DNA of 14,268 bases from Chloroflexota bacterium (GTDB taxonomy: Bacteria; Chloroflexota; Dormibacteria; CF-121), in assembly GCA_005889395.1 (NCBI GenBank), contig VBFX01000113.1, positions 1 to 14,268 on the forward strand. Reading direction: 5' to 3'. Numbering within the stretch: the first letter of the stretch is position 1; the number at the start of each line of letters is the position of its first letter. The position numbers and the translations under genes were made by a program. The notes beneath the pieces were generated by a model. It saw only the letters and a program-made list of their open reading frames with translations, did no database searches and was not told the origin of the DNA. Of the stretch, positions 5,599 through 13,159 are shown in pieces.

Positions 5599-7222
5599 GG
5601 CCGACCTCGCGGTACCAGTCGCTGATGTAGGCGTACCGCTCCTCCGGTTCGATGGCCGAGTCGAGGCGGGCCCCGTGGACGCGGCGGTTGACGGCGATCA
5701 CGTACCGCGGGCTGTAGAGAAAAACCGCGGGAATCTCCTTGGCGAAATCCTCCTGGAAGGTGGCGTACGCCTTGGCCCGGGCCGTCAGGTCGAGGGTGTT
5801 GCGGCCGTCCTCGAGGTCGCCGTCGATGAAGACGTTCTTCTTCATGCCGGCGAAGTTGAAGCCGCCCGGATGCGCCTGCGAGGAGTGCCAGAACGAGTAG
5901 ACGTCCGGATCGGGGCCGTTATCGAACGCCGTGAGCGTCATGTCGAAGGTGCGCGGGTTGAGGTAATCGTGGATCAGCGAGGCCGTCGTGACCGGTCGGA
6001 CCTCGGCGACGATCCCGACCTGCGACAGCTGGCTGGCCACCTTCTCGGCCACCCGCTCGTATGGCGGGACGTCGCTCGACACCGTCAGGCCGAAGCTGAG
6101 ACTCGTCGTACCCTTGGTTCGAATGCCGTTGACCATGGTCCACCCGGCGTCGTCGAGCAGCTTGCCGGCGCCCGTCGGATCATAGGCTGGCTGCTGGGCC
6201 GCGCTGTCATACGCCCAGGTGATCGAACGCGGGATCGGTGAGTCGGCGGGAACGGCCTGCCCGCCCAGGACATCGCGGATGATCGCCGTTCGGTCGATCG
6301 CCTTCGCGATCGCCTGCCGGACCTTGACGTCCTGGAAGTAGGGTTCGTCGGTCTTCAGGTTGAAGAGGAGTTCCGCATATTGATAGGTCGCGCTGGTCAA
6401 CACGGCCACCTGCGCGTTGGTCCGCTCCTGGGCGGCGCCCGACGGGGTGAGATTGGCGAGACCGTCGATCTGCCCCCGATCGAGCGCATCCAAGGCGGCG
6501 GCTTGCGACGAGAAGCTACGGATCATGAGGGAATCCAGCCAGGGCCGGCGCCAGGAGAACGGGTTGCGCTCCAACTGGATCCGGTCGCCGAGGTTCGCCA
6601 CCATGCGAAAGGGCCCGGTTCCGACCGGGTTCAGATTGGGCGACGCGGAGGCGAGCTCGACCATCGTTTTCCCCGCGAGCAGGTGGGCCGGGACGATGTC
6701 GAGCAGCTCGAGATTCGCCATGAACCCGGCGTTGTGGCCGGGGAGCGCGAAACGAACGTGGCCGCCGTCGACCGCCGTGGCGATGATGTCCTTCCAGCTC
6801 TGGTTGAGGAGGGCGCCGGGGAACTGCGGATCCTGGACGGTCCGAACCGTGAAGACGACATCGTCCGCGCTGACCAGGGTACCGTCCGACCATCGCGCAT
6901 TGGGTCGCAGGGTGAAGCTGTAGCTGCGACCGTCCGGGCTGACCTCCCAATGCGAGGCAAGGCGCCCCTGGACCGCCCCCGTCGGCAGGACTCGGACTAG
7001 CGGCTCGAAGAGCAGCGCATCGAGGTCATTCGACCCGGCGGTGGCCTCCCCGAAGAGCGGGTTGAGCGAGCCGAGTTGGCCGACCACGCCCTCCACGTAC
7101 GTGCCGCCCGGTCGAGGCGCCTCGGGCGACAGGATGACGTCACGGAAAACGAGCGCCAGGACGGTCAGCAGCGCGATCAGCGGTACGCCCACCCCGAGGG
7201 CGAGCAGTCCGCGCCGGATCAA
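5594..7222 (-). CDS. Family-5 (DppA/OppA-like) extracellular solute-binding protein, membrane-anchored
   Basis: Substrate-binding component of a peptide/nickel/oligosaccharide-type ABC importer, 542 residues. An N-terminal membrane segment (about 7-27) follows MIRR, with no lipobox cysteine, so it is likely an uncleaved anchor outside the membrane. Family signatures include the early SLNPLFGEATAGSNDL region, the SHWEVSPDGRSYSFTLRPNARWSDGT block (split here as WEVSPDG and ARWSDGT), NPVGTGPFRM, and VRQAIAKAIDR near the hinge. It ends close to RYAYISDWYREVGR. The TTG start at 7222 overlaps the secG stop as TTGA, implying coupled translation; it has no Shine-Dalgarno sequence of its own. No permease or ATPase genes are adjacent, so it works with components encoded elsewhere or has another role. 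The gene ends in the tandem hairpins. Confidence 0.9.
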   Translation of the reverse strand: MIRRGLLALGVGVPLIALLTVLALVFRDVILSPEAPRPGGTYVEGVVGQLGSLNPLFGEATAGSNDLDALLFEPLVRVLPTGAVQGRLASHWEVSPDGRSYSFTLRPNARWSDGTLVSADDVVFTVRTVQDPQFPGALLNQSWKDIIATAVDGGHVRFALPGHNAGFMANLELLDIVPAHLLAGKTMVELASASPNLNPVGTGPFRMVANLGDRIQLERNPFSWRRPWLDSLMIRSFSSQAAALDALDRGQIDGLANLTPSGAAQERTNAQVAVLTSATYQYAELLFNLKTDEPYFQDVKVRQAIAKAIDRTAIIRDVLGGQAVPADSPIPRSITWAYDSAAQQPAYDPTGAGKLLDDAGWTMVNGIRTKGTTSLSFGLTVSSDVPPYERVAEKVASQLSQVGIVAEVRPVTTASLIHDYLNPRTFDMTLTAFDNGPDPDVYSFWHSSQAHPGGFNFAGMKKNVFIDGDLEDGRNTLDLTARAKAYATFQEDFAKEIPAVFLYSPRYVIAVNRRVHGARLDSAIEPEERYAYISDWYREVGR

Positions 7223-7449
7223 CCGACTCGGATGTAGACGACAGAGACCACCACGAACAGGACCACCAGTCCGATTGTGGCGTAGAACAGGTTCTTTTCC
7301 AGTCCGCGTTTCGTGCGGTAGCCACCGCCCGAATCTCCGCCGCCGCCGATGGTGCCACCGAGCCCGCTGGCCTTGGGCGTCTGGAGCAACACGCCAAGCA
7401 TGACGAGAAGGGCCAGGAAGAGCTCGACGATCCCGAGAAAGGCTTTCAT
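7219..7449 (-). CDS. secG: Preprotein translocase subunit SecG
   Basis: A 76-residue small membrane subunit of the SecYEG channel that assists protein export. It has two hydrophobic segments (about 3-23 and 55-73). The loop between them is Gly-rich, running from the LLQTPKASGLGGTIGG stretch to GGYRTKRGLEKNLFYAT. The LLQ.PK..GLGG...GG pattern and the 'RG.EK.L...T' entry to the second segment are typical of SecG. The open frame extends upstream, but the ATG at 7449 begins the conserved protein and lies 18 bp after a TATAAT box. secG commonly follows tpiA or the gap-pgk-tpiA cluster in monoderm bacteria; here a lipoprotein gene on the other strand intervenes. Confidence 0.92.
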   Translation of the reverse strand: MKAFLGIVELFLALLVMLGVLLQTPKASGLGGTIGGGGDSGGGYRTKRGLEKNLFYATIGLVVLFVVVSVVYIRVG

Positions 7450-7467
7450 TGAGGCTGAAGCCGCTGA

Positions 7468-7473
7468 ATTATA
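7468..7473 (-). promoter_or_regulatory. -10 box of secG
   Basis: A perfect TATAAT on the minus strand ends 18 bp before the secG ATG, giving a leader of about 12 nt without a Shine-Dalgarno sequence. The -35 region at the right spacing (CCGGGC) does not match, so the promoter may need an activator or rely on the strong -10. Confidence 0.5.
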
Positions 7474-7510
7474 ACGCCAATTCTCCGCGAGCCCGGCCGC
7501 AGTGCTGGCC

Positions 7511-7539
7511 TTGACAGATACACAAATACGTAGTAGCAT
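7511..7539 (+). promoter_or_regulatory. Promoter of the phospholipase D-like lipoprotein gene (leaderless)
   Basis: A perfect -35 TTGACA (7511-7516), 17-bp spacer, and -10 TAGCAT (7534-7539, four of six bases). The expected start of transcription is 7546, exactly the G of the GTG start codon, so the mRNA would have no leader. Confidence 0.65.
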
Positions 7540-7545
7540 GCCGGC

Positions 7546-8595
7546 GTGTACGGCCCGTCCCGCTGCCTCCGGTTGCCCCTCCTCCTCCTGGCGCTGCTGG
7601 CCGCCTCCTGTGCGCCGGGCCGTACCGCACTCCCCACGGGCGCCGCCCTTGCCCGGCCGCCGGTCGCGCCATCGGCCATCAGCACCGGGGCCGACCGGCT
7701 GGTTCCGTTGCCCGACGGCGCAACCGCCTTTGCGGCGATCGTCGTAGAGCTGGGCCACGCACGGCGCTCCATCGACATCGAGCTGTACGAGTTCCAACGG
7801 TTAGATCTCGCGACGTTGCTGCTCGACGCGCACGAGCGCGGCGTGACGGTCACCGCGATCAGGGATCCGTCGGAGCGGAGCAGCCGGACTGTCTGGGCCC
7901 AGCTGGAGCAGGGCGGCGTCCGGGTCGTGGCGTTTCCGCTGGAACGCCTCACGATCGACCATGTGAAGCTGCTGATCATCGACGGCGCCCGGTCCATCGT
8001 CGGGGGCATCAACTGGGGAACGCACTCTCCGCAGAACCACGACTTCGACGTGCTGGCGACGGGCCCCATCGTGGACAACCTCGAGCGCGTCTTCAAGCAG
8101 GACCTGGCGCTGTCGGGCGACGCGGCCGTCATTCCATCGCCGGCCGCCGACCGCACCGTCGAGGTGTTGACGACGCATCCCGGTGAGTTCATTCGGGCCG
8201 CTGCGCTCGCGGCGATCGCCGCCGCCCAACACTCGATCGACATCGAGATGTTCGTTCTGAGCGATCGCCTCGTCCTCGAGGCGCTGCTCGCGGCCGCGCA
8301 TCGCGCTGTCCACCTTCGCGTCTTGCTGGATCCGACCCAACCACAAAATGGCACTGCCTTCGGGGTCCTGGAGCCGGCCGGAGCCACTGTGCGCTTCTAC
8401 CGGCAGGCCGGCGACGAGCTGCTCCATGCGAAGGTCGGGATCTTCGATGCTGGGACCACCCTCTTCGGTAGCTGCAACTGGTCGCGCTCCGGGTTCACGC
8501 GCAACCACGAACTCGACCTTCTGGTGCGCGAGCCCCAGCTGGCCCGAACCTTCCTCAGCCGGATGGAGCAGGACTGGGCGGCGTCGACACCCTGA
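7546..8595 (+). CDS. Phospholipase D-like protein with two HKD motifs, predicted lipoprotein
   Basis: A 349-residue exported protein. Signal peptide residues 1-21 have hydrophobic core LRLPLLLLALLAAS followed by Cys22. The lipobox is slightly atypical (Ala-Ala-Ser-Cys), but lipidation and outward anchoring are likely. Two PLD repeats follow: H139-x-K141 with D146 and GGINWG (153-158), then H294-x-K296 with D301 and GSCNWS (308-313). Each half starts with the related SIDIELYEF and SIDIEMFVL strands. The two motifs pair to form one phosphodiesterase site. Substrate may be phospholipid, cardiolipin precursors or nucleic acid and cannot be decided here. The GTG at 7546 is supported by promoter position; an ATG 8 nt upstream is out of frame. 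The 3' end overlaps gpmI by 41 bp. It lies between secG and the glycolytic operon on the opposite strand. Confidence 0.85.
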   Translation: MYGPSRCLRLPLLLLALLAASCAPGRTALPTGAALARPPVAPSAISTGADRLVPLPDGATAFAAIVVELGHARRSIDIELYEFQRLDLATLLLDAHERGVTVTAIRDPSERSSRTVWAQLEQGGVRVVAFPLERLTIDHVKLLIIDGARSIVGGINWGTHSPQNHDFDVLATGPIVDNLERVFKQDLALSGDAAVIPSPAADRTVEVLTTHPGEFIRAAALAAIAAAQHSIDIEMFVLSDRLVLEALLAAAHRAVHLRVLLDPTQPQNGTAFGVLEPAGATVRFYRQAGDELLHAKVGIFDAGTTLFGSCNWSRSGFTRNHELDLLVREPQLARTFLSRMEQDWAASTP

Positions 8596-10129
8596 GGTCG
8601 TCGCCGGACATGGCGCGCGGCACCTCCAGTCCGACGAGCGGCAACAGCGTCGGCGCAACGTCGCCCAGCTTGCCGCCCTCGCGAAGCCCGCGGACCTCAT
8701 CCGCACCGGCCAGAATCAACGGCACGGGACTCGTGGTATGCGCGGTCAGCGGCGCGCCCGTCGCTCGGTCGACCTTCAACTCGGCGTTCCCATGGTCCGC
8801 CGTGATCGCGAGGATGCCGCGACGGCTGAGGACCGGACCCGCGATCCGGCCGAGCATGGCGTCGACAACCTCGACCGCCCTCACCGTCGCCGGAAAGACG
8901 CCGGTGTGGCCAACCATGTCCGGGTTGGCAAAGTTGACGACCAGGAAGCGGTCGTCGCCACCCGCCAGCCGGTCCAGCAGGGCATCGGTGACGGGCTGCG
9001 CACTCATCTCCGGCTTCAGGTCGTAGGTCGCCACCCGGGGCGAAGGCACGAGCAGCCGCTCTTCGCCGGGAAACGGCGCCTCCCGCCCGCCGTTCAGAAA
9101 GTACGTGACGTGGGCGTACTTCTCGGTCTCAGCCGTGTGGAATTGTCGCGATCCCGCGTCGGCGACCACCTGCGCGAGCACCTGGTTCAGCGGTTCGTCG
9201 GGGAAGGCCACCTCCGCGGCAAGGCCCTTCTCGTACTCGGTGAACGTGACGAAGTGCGCGAGCCTCAACCGGCGCTCGCGCGGGAAGTGCTCCCAGGACA
9301 GGTCCACCATGGCGTGGCTCAACTGGCGCGCGCGGTCGGGCCGGAAATTGAAAAAAATCAGGCTGTCGCCGTCGCCGATCGGTGGTGGCGGTTCCTCGCC
9401 CGCCGCCACGATCCGGGTCGGCACGATGAATTCATCGGTGATGCCGCTGTCGTAGCTGTGCCTGATCAAGGCCACCGGGTCCGGCGCCGTCGGTCCGCTC
9501 GCCTCAACCACGGTGCGGTAGGCGCGCTCGGTCCGCTCCCATCGTTTGTCACGGTCCATCGCGTAGTACCGGCCGCTGATCGACGCAATCCTGCCGGTGC
9601 CGATCGCGCGGATGCGCTCGACCAGCTCCGCGATGTAGCCGGCCGCACTGTTGGGCGGCTCGTCCCGACCATCGGTGACGGCATGGACGAACACGCGGGG
9701 TACCCGTAGCGCGTGCGCCATCTCGAGCAGCGTGTACAGGTGCTCGCTCGAGCTATGCACGCCGCCGGGCGAGACGAGGCCCAGCAGGTGCAGCGCAGGG
9801 CCGCTGGCGGCCGATTGCATCGCGGCGCGCAATACCGGATTGGTCGTAAAGCTCCCGTCGCGGATCGCCCGGTTGATCCGGGTGAGGTCCTGGTAGACGA
9901 TGCGGCCGGCGCCGATGTTCAGGTGGCCAACCTCGGAGTTGCCCTGCTGGCCCTCGGGCAAACCGACGGGTTCACCGGCCGCGGCCAGGATCGTGTGCGG
10001 CCAGCGCTGCCAGAGTGCATCCCAGTTGGGCTTTTTCGCCGCCGCAATCGCGTTCCCGAACGGATCGGTCCGGTATCCCCAGCCATCGATGATCACGAGC
10101 ACCAGGGGGCGTCCCGGCGCTTTGTTCAC
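8555..10129 (-). CDS. gpmI: 2,3-bisphosphoglycerate-independent phosphoglycerate mutase
   Basis: Interconverts 3- and 2-phosphoglycerate in glycolysis using metal ions (usually Mn2+) and a phosphoserine intermediate; cytoplasmic. At 524 residues it is full length (usually 510-550). Visible motifs: VLVIIDGWG with metal ligand D15, the nucleophile in GNSEVGH (S65), SPGGVHS (H125), TDGRDEPP (152-159), SGRYYAMDRDKRW, FFNFRPDRARQ, AETEKYAHVTYFLNGG, NFANPDMVGHTG and ADHGN. DGRDEPP has Glu where Thr is most common. The GTG start at 10129 overlaps the tpiA stop as GTGA. It is the last gene of the minus-strand operon, and its final 13 codons are antisense to the 3' end of the lipoprotein gene. Confidence 0.97.
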   Translation of the reverse strand: MNKAPGRPLVLVIIDGWGYRTDPFGNAIAAAKKPNWDALWQRWPHTILAAAGEPVGLPEGQQGNSEVGHLNIGAGRIVYQDLTRINRAIRDGSFTTNPVLRAAMQSAASGPALHLLGLVSPGGVHSSSEHLYTLLEMAHALRVPRVFVHAVTDGRDEPPNSAAGYIAELVERIRAIGTGRIASISGRYYAMDRDKRWERTERAYRTVVEASGPTAPDPVALIRHSYDSGITDEFIVPTRIVAAGEEPPPPIGDGDSLIFFNFRPDRARQLSHAMVDLSWEHFPRERRLRLAHFVTFTEYEKGLAAEVAFPDEPLNQVLAQVVADAGSRQFHTAETEKYAHVTYFLNGGREAPFPGEERLLVPSPRVATYDLKPEMSAQPVTDALLDRLAGGDDRFLVVNFANPDMVGHTGVFPATVRAVEVVDAMLGRIAGPVLSRRGILAITADHGNAELKVDRATGAPLTAHTTSPVPLILAGADEVRGLREGGKLGDVAPTLLPLVGLEVPRAMSGDDLRVSTPPSPAPSG

Positions 10130-10896
10130 GCCGGCCTGTCGACCTCGGCCGCGGCGCGCACGATCTCGGTGAAATCGGTCTGCTTCAGGCTGGCGCCCCC
10201 GACCAGCGCCCCATCGATCTCCGGCTGGTCCATCAGGCTCCGGGCATTGGCCGGCGTCACGCTGCCTCCATAGAGGATGCGCATGTCCGTCCCGAGTTGC
10301 TCGAACCGCCCCACCAGCAGGCGGCGGATCAGGCCCATGGTCTCGTTGGCGTATTCCGGCGTCGCCGCTCGCCCCGTCCCGATCGCCCAGACGGGTTCGT
10401 ACGCAATCGTCAGGTCCGCGGCCCGCTTGACGTCGATGTCGTAAAGCGCCGCGCTGAGCTGGCGCGTGATGACCTCCTGCGTGCGCCCCAACTCATGCTC
10501 CTCGAGCGTTTCGCCAAGGGCCAGGACCACCTTCAGGCCGTTGCGGAACGCGGCTTGCACCTTGCGGTTGAGCTGCTCGTCGGTTTCATTGAAGAGCTGG
10601 CGCCGCTCGGAATGGCCGATCAGCAGGTAGTGGCACCAGCCCGCCAGCATCTTCGGCGCGATCTCACCCGTGAACGGGCCCTGATCCTCCCAGGAGGCGT
10701 TTTGCGCGCCAACCTCGAGGGGGCATCCTCGAAGGACGTTCGCGATCTCCCAGAGCATCAGCGAAGGCGGCAGCACCACGATGTCCTCGCGGTCCGCGAA
10801 CGGCTCCAGGGCATGCCGCAGACGCAGGGCATACTCCAGCCCTTCGGGCACGGTGAAATGCATTTTCCAGTTGCCGGCGATCAGCGGCCTACGCAT
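10126..10896 (-). CDS. tpiA: Triose-phosphate isomerase
   Basis: Interconverts dihydroxyacetone phosphate and glyceraldehyde 3-phosphate. It is 256 residues, a normal length. Catalytic residues are present: K11 in AGNWKMH, H95 in IGHSERR and E167 in AYEPVWAIGTG; the phosphate-binding ILYGGSVTP (207-215) is also there. The loop before GETLEE reads LALGET, where most isomerases have CVGET, so the highly conserved cysteine is alanine here. The ATG at 10896 overlaps the last 8 nt of pgk. The open frame extends upstream into pgk, but that part is an out-of-frame shadow. Confidence 0.97.
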   Translation of the reverse strand: MRRPLIAGNWKMHFTVPEGLEYALRLRHALEPFADREDIVVLPPSLMLWEIANVLRGCPLEVGAQNASWEDQGPFTGEIAPKMLAGWCHYLLIGHSERRQLFNETDEQLNRKVQAAFRNGLKVVLALGETLEEHELGRTQEVITRQLSAALYDIDVKRAADLTIAYEPVWAIGTGRAATPEYANETMGLIRRLLVGRFEQLGTDMRILYGGSVTPANARSLMDQPEIDGALVGGASLKQTDFTEIVRAAAEVDRPA

Positions 10897-12097
10897 GATC
10901 CTTGTCGCGCAGAACCGCGATCCCCGGCAGGACCTTCCCTTCCAGGAACTCGAGGGTGGCGCCCCCGCCGGTCGAGACGAACGACATCCGCTCCGCCAGG
11001 TGCTGCTTCTGCAGGGCGGCCACCAGGTCGCCGCCACCGATGATGGTCTGCGCGTCGCTGCCGGCCAGGCCCTGCGCCAGCGCATCGGTGCCGTGGTCGA
11101 AGGGCGGGACTTCGTAGACGCCGAGCGGGCCGTTCCAGACGATCGCCGCCGCGCCGTCACAGGTCTGCAGGAAGCGCTCGACGGTCATGGGCCCGACGTC
11201 GAGAACCGTCATGTCGGCGGGGACGGCATCGACCTGCACGGTTTTCGCAGGGACGCCGGGCCTCGCCTGCGGAGCCACGACGGCATCGAGCGGCAACACG
11301 AGCGTTGCGCCCGATGCGAGCAGCGACCGCGCCACCTCCAGCTGGTCGTCCTCGACGAGCGAGCGGCCCATCTCCAGGCCTTTCGCCTTCAAGAACGTAC
11401 AGGCCATCGCGCCGCCGATGCAGAGGCGATCGACGCGTCGCAGCAGGCTGCGCAGGACCCCGATCTTCGTCGAAATCTTCGAGCCACCGACGATGGCCAC
11501 CAGCGGATGCGGCGGGTCGGTCATGATCCGTCCCAGCGTCGTGATCTCCCGCTCCATGAGCAGCCCGGCGACGGCTGGCAGATATTGCGCGATCCCCACC
11601 GTCGAGGCATGGGCCCGGTGCGCGGTGCCGAAAGCGTCGTTCACAAAGAGCTCGCCAAGGGTGGCCAGCGCTTTGGCAAAAGCCGGGTCGTTTTTCGTCT
11701 CTCCGGGATGGAAGCGAACGTTCTCCAGCATCACGACCTCGCCGTCGCGCGTCGCCGTCACGGCGGCCTCGACCGAAGGACCGACGCAGTCGTCCAGGTG
11801 GCGCACGGGGCGGCCCATCAACTCGCCAAGCCGCTCCGCGAGTGGCGTGGTCCGGTAGGCGTTGTCGACCTGGCCGTCGGGGCGGCCGAGGTGGGTGATC
11901 AAGATCACTCGGGCACTGCGCTCGACCAGGTTCTGGATCGTGGGGAGCGCCTCTCGGATCCGGGTATCGTCGACGATGCGGCCGTCCTCGATCGGGACGT
12001 TGAAATCGACCCGGACCAGCACCCGCTTGCCCGCGACGTCGATGTCGCGAATCGTGGCTTTCTGGAGCGCGCCGCCCAGGCTGACGTCGGTAGTCAG
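10889..12097 (-). CDS. pgk: Phosphoglycerate kinase, probably with a CTG start
   Basis: Transfers phosphate from 1,3-bisphosphoglycerate to ADP. Motifs: RVDFNVP, HLGRP, MLENVRFHPGE, NDAFGTAHR, VGGSKISTKI, WNGPLGVYE and STGGGA near the end. The first conventional start is a GTG at 12022 (377 residues), but the preceding in-frame codons read KATIRDIDVAGKR, the standard N-terminus of this family. No ATG, GTG or TTG lies between that stretch and the upstream in-frame TGA. A CTG at 12097 overlaps the gap stop codon as CTGA, the same 4-nt geometry as at other junctions here, and gives 402 residues, a typical length. A CTG at 12079 is a second choice. The identity is certain; the start is inferred. 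Confidence 0.93.
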   Translation of the reverse strand: MTTDVSLGGALQKATIRDIDVAGKRVLVRVDFNVPIEDGRIVDDTRIREALPTIQNLVERSARVILITHLGRPDGQVDNAYRTTPLAERLGELMGRPVRHLDDCVGPSVEAAVTATRDGEVVMLENVRFHPGETKNDPAFAKALATLGELFVNDAFGTAHRAHASTVGIAQYLPAVAGLLMEREITTLGRIMTDPPHPLVAIVGGSKISTKIGVLRSLLRRVDRLCIGGAMACTFLKAKGLEMGRSLVEDDQLEVARSLLASGATLVLPLDAVVAPQARPGVPAKTVQVDAVPADMTVLDVGPMTVERFLQTCDGAAAIVWNGPLGVYEVPPFDHGTDALAQGLAGSDAQTIIGGGDLVAALQKQHLAERMSFVSTGGGATLEFLEGKVLPGIAVLRDKDHA

Positions 12098-13104
12098 TTC
12101 AGCCGGTCACCCATGAACACGGCGAGGTCGACGACCCGGCAGGAATAGCCCCACTCGTTGTCGTACCAGGAAAAGACCTTGCCGTGACGATCACCAACCA
12201 CCATGGTCAGCGGGGCATCGACGATCGATGAGTTGGAGTTGCCTTTGAAATCGCTGGAGACGAGTTCCTCCTCGGTGACCGCGAGAATGCCCTTGAGATC
12301 GCTGGCGGCCGCCTCCCGCAACGCCTCGTTGATGGTGTCGGCCGACACCGGATCGCGCGTCATGACGGCGAGGTCGACAAGCGACACATTCGGCGTGGGA
12401 ACCCGCAGCGAGATACCGTGAAATTTGCCCTTCAGTTCGGGCATGACCAGCGCCATCGCCGTGGCGGCGCCGGTGCTTGTCGGAATCACCGAGAGCGCCG
12501 CGGCGCGTGCCCGCCGCAGGTCCTTGTGCGGTGCGTCGAGCAACCGCTGATCGCTCGTGTAGGAGTGCACGGTCGTCATCAGGCCCGCTTCGATGCCGAA
12601 GCTGTCGTGGAGCACTTTCGCCACCGGGGCCAGGCAGTTCGTCGTACAGGACGCATTGCTGACGACATGGTGCTGCCGCGGATCGTAGCGCTCGCCGTTG
12701 ACGCCGAGCACGATCGTGATGTCCTCGTTCTTGGCCGGTGCCGAGATGATCACTTTCCTGGCGCCGCCCTTGTCGATATGGACTTTCGCCTTGGTCGCGT
12801 CGGTGAAGAGGCCCGTCGATTCGATCACGATGTTGATTCCCAGGTCCTTCCAGGGCAGGTTGCCGGGATCCCTCTCGGCAAAGACCTTCACCCGTGCCCC
12901 GTCCACCCTCAGGTGGTCGCCCTCGGCGGCGACGTCACCCTCGAAATTGCCGAGGATCGAGTCGTACTTGAGGAGGTGGGCCAGGGTCCCAGGATCCGTG
13001 ATGTCGTTGACCGCGACGATCTCGAGGTCGCGCCGGCCCAGGGCGGCGCGGTACACATTGCGCCCGATGCGGCCAAACCCATTGATGCCAACCTTCACCG
13101 GCAT
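12094..13104 (-). CDS. gap: Glyceraldehyde-3-phosphate dehydrogenase, type I
   Basis: Oxidises and phosphorylates glyceraldehyde 3-phosphate to 1,3-bisphosphoglycerate. At 336 residues it is full length. Seen: INGFGRIGRN (7-16), AVNDITD with D34, which favours NAD over NADP, the catalytic SNASCTTNC (C153), H180 in TTVHSYTSDQ, the AAALSVIPTSTGAA phosphate-binding region, and WYDNEWGYSCRVVDL near the end. The ATG at 13104 has a good Shine-Dalgarno sequence (GAGGAGA, 6-nt spacing). It follows whiA after 55 bp and precedes pgk with overlap. Confidence 0.98.
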   Translation of the reverse strand: MPVKVGINGFGRIGRNVYRAALGRRDLEIVAVNDITDPGTLAHLLKYDSILGNFEGDVAAEGDHLRVDGARVKVFAERDPGNLPWKDLGINIVIESTGLFTDATKAKVHIDKGGARKVIISAPAKNEDITIVLGVNGERYDPRQHHVVSNASCTTNCLAPVAKVLHDSFGIEAGLMTTVHSYTSDQRLLDAPHKDLRRARAAALSVIPTSTGAATAMALVMPELKGKFHGISLRVPTPNVSLVDLAVMTRDPVSADTINEALREAAASDLKGILAVTEEELVSSDFKGNSNSSIVDAPLTMVVGDRHGKVFSWYDNEWGYSCRVVDLAVFMGDRLN

Positions 13105-13110
13105 GACGCC

Positions 13111-13117
13111 TCTCCTC
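13111..13117 (-). promoter_or_regulatory. Ribosome binding site of gap
   Basis: GAGGAGA lies 6 nt before the gap ATG. It contrasts with the leaderless or coupled starts of most neighbours and is expected for a highly expressed gene inside an operon. Confidence 0.65.
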
Positions 13118-13141
13118 GCTACTGGGGATGCCCTCGTCAGG

Positions 13142-13159
13142 GCGCGGGAGTCCCCGCGC
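13142..13159 (-). other. Hairpin between whiA and gap
   Basis: A perfect 7-bp stem (GCGCGGG/CCCGCGC) with a 4-nt loop starts one base after the whiA stop codon. No U-tract follows, so full termination is unlikely. It could be a partial terminator, a processing site or a stabiliser that sets gap expression above whiA. No clear separate gap promoter is visible in the 55-bp spacer. Confidence 0.45.

Noticed and set aside
7450..7797. Extension of the secG frame upstream of 7449
   Set aside because: It is antisense to the PLD gene and crosses the secG -10 box; it carries no SecG similarity.
8610..9709. Long plus-strand frames across gpmI (and similar ones across tpiA, pgk, gap and whiA)
   Set aside because: They are shadow frames of GC-rich genes on the other strand, rich in Arg/Pro/Ala, with no recognisable domains.
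10897..11160. 88-codon N-terminal extension of tpiA
   Set aside because: It is an out-of-frame reading of pgk, rich in Arg/Ser; isomerase sequence starts at the ATG at 10896.
13142..13159. Rho-independent terminator between whiA and gap
   Set aside because: The stem is good but no U-tract follows, and no clear promoter for gap is visible beyond it.
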